Positions 5,634 to 7,612 of a stretch of 7,612 nucleotides of DNA are shown piece by piece (the stretch's first letter is position 1; every line of letters begins with the position of its first letter). The notes below the pieces were generated by a model. That model worked only from the letters and a program-made list of their open reading frames with translations. It was not told the origin of the DNA and did no database searches. Source of the stretch: Gammaproteobacteria bacterium. Lineage in GTDB: Bacteria > Pseudomonadota > Gammaproteobacteria > Burkholderiales > Burkholderiaceae_C. Where the stretch lies: assembly GCA_018903185.1 (NCBI GenBank), contig JAHIQV010000217.1, positions 1-7,612 of the forward strand. The letters run 5' to 3'. The position numbers were made by a program, and so were the translations under genes.

Positions 5634-7561
5634 AAAGCGACAGCAGCTTGCCCTCCAAAGACACCACCGCATGGGGTCGCCGACGTTTCCTGAACACCGC
5701 CGCACTGGCGGGACTGACGATGGGCGCCGCGGCCTGCACCGAAAAAGAATCCGGTGCCGGCAACGCCCCCGCCGCAGCGCCGGCCGCGGCCCCCGATGCC
5801 GCACACAGCAGCGCCAACGCCACGCACCTCAAGCCCGGTGAGCTCGACACCTACTACGGTCTGTGGAGCGGTGGCCACACCGGCGACATGCGCGTGCTCG
5901 GCATGCCCTCGGGTCGCGAACTGCTTCGCATCCCCTGCTTCGTGCCCGACGCCCTGGTGGGCTGGGGCATCACCAACGAGTCCAAGGCGATCATGGGCAC
6001 CAAGCCCAATGGCGCGCTGCGCCACACCGTGGGCGACACCCACCACACGCACGCCTCGTACAAGGACGGCAACTACGACGGCCGCTACGCCTGGATCAAC
6101 GACAAGATCAACAGCCGCATCGCGCGCATCCGTCTGGACTATTTCATCTGCGACAAGATCACGCAGCTGCCCAACGTGCAGGGCTTCCACGGCATCTTCC
6201 CCGACAAGCGCGACCCGGTGGACCCCGCCATCAACTACACCACGCGCGTGTTCTGCGGCGGCGAGTTCGGCATTCCGCTGCCCAACGCCGGCACCGAGGA
6301 CGCGGCCAAATACCGTTCGCTGTTCAGCTGCGTCGATGCCGAAACCATGGAAGTGCGCTGGCAGGTGCTGATCGACGGCAACTGCGACCTGGTGGCCACG
6401 TCCTACGACGGCAAGCTCGCCGCGTCGAACCAGTACAACACCGAGATGGGCGCGAGGTACGAGGACATGATGTCCGCCGAGCGCGATGCCTGCATCTTCT
6501 TCAACATCGCCCGCATCGAAGCGGCGGTGAAGGCCGGCAAGTTCAAGACCTTCGGCAGCTCCAAGGTGCCCGTGGTGGACGGCACGCACGAAGCCAACCA
6601 GGACCCGACGGCCGCGCTGACCGCCTACGTGTCGGTGCCCAAGAACCCGCACGGCGTCAACGCCAGCCCGGACCAGAAGTACTTCATCTGCGCCGGCAAG
6701 CTCTCGCCCACCGCCACGGTGATCGAGCTGGCCAAGGTGCTGGAATGGTTCGACGGCAAGATCGAGAAGCTGGACGACGCCATCGTGGCCGAGGTCGAGA
6801 TCGGCCTGGGCCCGCTGCACACCGCCTTTGACGGCCGTGGCAACGCCTACACCACGCTGTTCCTGGACAGCCAGATCGTGAAATGGAACGTGGACGCCGC
6901 GATCAAGTTCCACGCCGGCGACAAGGCCGCCAAGTACGTGGTCGACCGCCTGGACGTGCAGTACCAGCCGGGCCACATCAACGGCTCGCAGTCGGAGACC
7001 ATTGCCGCCGACGGCAAGTACCTGGCCGTGGGCTGCAAGTTCTCGAAAGACCGTTTCCTGCCGGTGGGTCCGCTGCACGCCGAGAACGAGCAGATCATCG
7101 ACATGTCGGGCGAGAAGATGGTGCTGCTGGCCGACCACCCGGTGCGCGGCGAACCGCACGACTTCATCATCTTCAAGCGCGACCTCGTCAAGCCCAAGCA
7201 GGTCTATTCGCTCGACGATTTCCCGAACGCCGTCAAGGACCCGAAGGACTCGGGCGTGGTGCGCAACGGCAAGAAGGTGACCGTGAAGATGACGTCGCAG
7301 GCCCCGGCCTTCTCGCTGCGCGAGTTCAAGGTGAAGGCGGGTGACGAGGTCACGCTGATCCTGACCAACCTGGACAAGATCGAAGACCTGACGCACGGCT
7401 TCGCGATCCCGAACCACGACGTCAACTTCATCGTCAACCCGGGCGAAACCGCCTCGGTCACCTTCACGGCGGGCGAGCCCGGCGTGTACTGGTGCTACTG
7501 CACGCACTTCTGCCACGCCCTGCACCTGGAGATGCGCACCCGCATGATCGTGGAGGCGTAA
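5630..7561 (+). CDS. nosZ: Nitrous oxide reductase NosZ, Tat-exported (clade I)
   Basis: This encodes the 643-residue periplasmic homodimeric copper enzyme that reduces N2O to N2, the last step of denitrification. The N-terminus has a twin-arginine signal (GRRRFLNTAALAG, residues 16-28), typical of clade I NosZ. A seven-bladed propeller follows with all seven CuZ histidines, by comparison with Pseudomonas stutzeri: H138 and H139 in DTHHTH, H187 (FHGIFPDKRD), H341 (PKNPHGVNASPD), H397 (GPLHTAFD), H449 (QPGHINGSQSE) and H510 (EPHDFIIF). The C-terminal cupredoxin domain (about 545-643) carries the CuA ligands H589, C624, C628, H632 and M635. The CuA position normally held by Trp is His626, and an extra Cys622 stands nearby. 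Cys36 ends the Tat hydrophobic region in a lipobox-like AAAC, followed by an Ala/Pro-rich linker. The gene overlaps the preceding small gene by 4 nt and should share its FNR-controlled promoter. It is complete and appears functional. Confidence 0.98.
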   Translation: MKSDSSLPSKDTTAWGRRRFLNTAALAGLTMGAAACTEKESGAGNAPAAAPAAAPDAAHSSANATHLKPGELDTYYGLWSGGHTGDMRVLGMPSGRELLRIPCFVPDALVGWGITNESKAIMGTKPNGALRHTVGDTHHTHASYKDGNYDGRYAWINDKINSRIARIRLDYFICDKITQLPNVQGFHGIFPDKRDPVDPAINYTTRVFCGGEFGIPLPNAGTEDAAKYRSLFSCVDAETMEVRWQVLIDGNCDLVATSYDGKLAASNQYNTEMGARYEDMMSAERDACIFFNIARIEAAVKAGKFKTFGSSKVPVVDGTHEANQDPTAALTAYVSVPKNPHGVNASPDQKYFICAGKLSPTATVIELAKVLEWFDGKIEKLDDAIVAEVEIGLGPLHTAFDGRGNAYTTLFLDSQIVKWNVDAAIKFHAGDKAAKYVVDRLDVQYQPGHINGSQSETIAADGKYLAVGCKFSKDRFLPVGPLHAENEQIIDMSGEKMVLLADHPVRGEPHDFIIFKRDLVKPKQVYSLDDFPNAVKDPKDSGVVRNGKKVTVKMTSQAPAFSLREFKVKAGDEVTLILTNLDKIEDLTHGFAIPNHDVNFIVNPGETASVTFTAGEPGVYWCYCTHFCHALHLEMRTRMIVEA

Positions 7562-7570
7562 GCCTTCAAA

Positions 7571-7588
7571 ACCTCCCCCCGGGGAGGT
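7571..7588. terminator. GC hairpin after nosZ, possible weak terminator
   Basis: ACCTCCCC and GGGGAGGT form a perfect 8-bp stem around CC, starting 10 nt after the nosZ stop. There is no T-run after it, so a strong Rho-independent terminator is unlikely. An mRNA-stabilising or attenuating hairpin between nosZ and the next gene is as likely. The downstream gene lies outside the window. Confidence 0.45.
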
Positions 7589-7612
7589 CCTGCTTTGCCA
7601 GGTCCGATGCCC

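Noticed and set aside
5624..7525. 633-codon open frame on the - strand
   Set aside because: It mirrors nosZ, whose copper ligands prove the + strand frame. The antisense product is Val/Gly/His/Asp-rich with no domain.
1..7612. CRISPR array, tRNA/rRNA, IS element or prophage gene
   Set aside because: No regularly spaced direct repeats, cloverleaf-like sequence, transposase or integrase motifs were seen on either strand.

Overview
The window is high-GC bacterial DNA in which every recognisable gene lies on the + strand. The gene content (pxpBCA, rdgC, crcB and a Tat-exported nitrous oxide reductase behind a perfect FNR box) and the base composition suggest a denitrifying betaproteobacterium, probably Burkholderiales/Comamonadaceae. 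The genus cannot be fixed from the sequence alone.

Left part (1-2195): the 3' end of pxpB, then pxpC and pxpA, form a tight operon (ATGA overlap, then a 13-nt gap) encoding the ATP-dependent 5-oxoprolinase that returns pyroglutamate to glutamate. Positions 2196-2462 form a 267-bp gene-free stretch holding a large imperfect palindrome (2228-2322) and a C-rich/G-rich hairpin (2400-2423). Both look like dispersed intergenic repeats.

Middle (2463-5059): rdgC (recombination-associated DNA-binding protein, GTG start) is followed 14 nt later by crcB (fluoride channel). After a 120-bp gap comes a flavodoxin-fold oxidoreductase with an unusual cysteine cluster. The RdgC tail ends in Asp-Asp-Glu-Asp-Pro-Pro-Phe, which closely resembles the C-terminal tip of single-stranded DNA-binding protein (SSB).

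Right part (5060-7612): a 196-bp intergenic region carries a perfect FNR/ANR box (TTGAT-N4-ATCAA) at a class II distance from a plausible -10. A small exported Cys/His-rich protein of DUF2946 type follows and overlaps the start of nosZ by ATGA. NosZ is full length with all CuZ and CuA side-chain ligands. It shows a His where the CuA Trp normally stands, an extra Cys next to the CuA site, and a lipobox-like Cys at the end of the Tat signal. The inferred unit is an oxygen-controlled nos transcript that begins with the small protein; the rest of the nos cluster probably lies beyond the right edge.

No wholly new multi-gene system is evident. The best leads are the small DUF2946-like gene translationally coupled to nosZ, and the SSB-like tip on RdgC.
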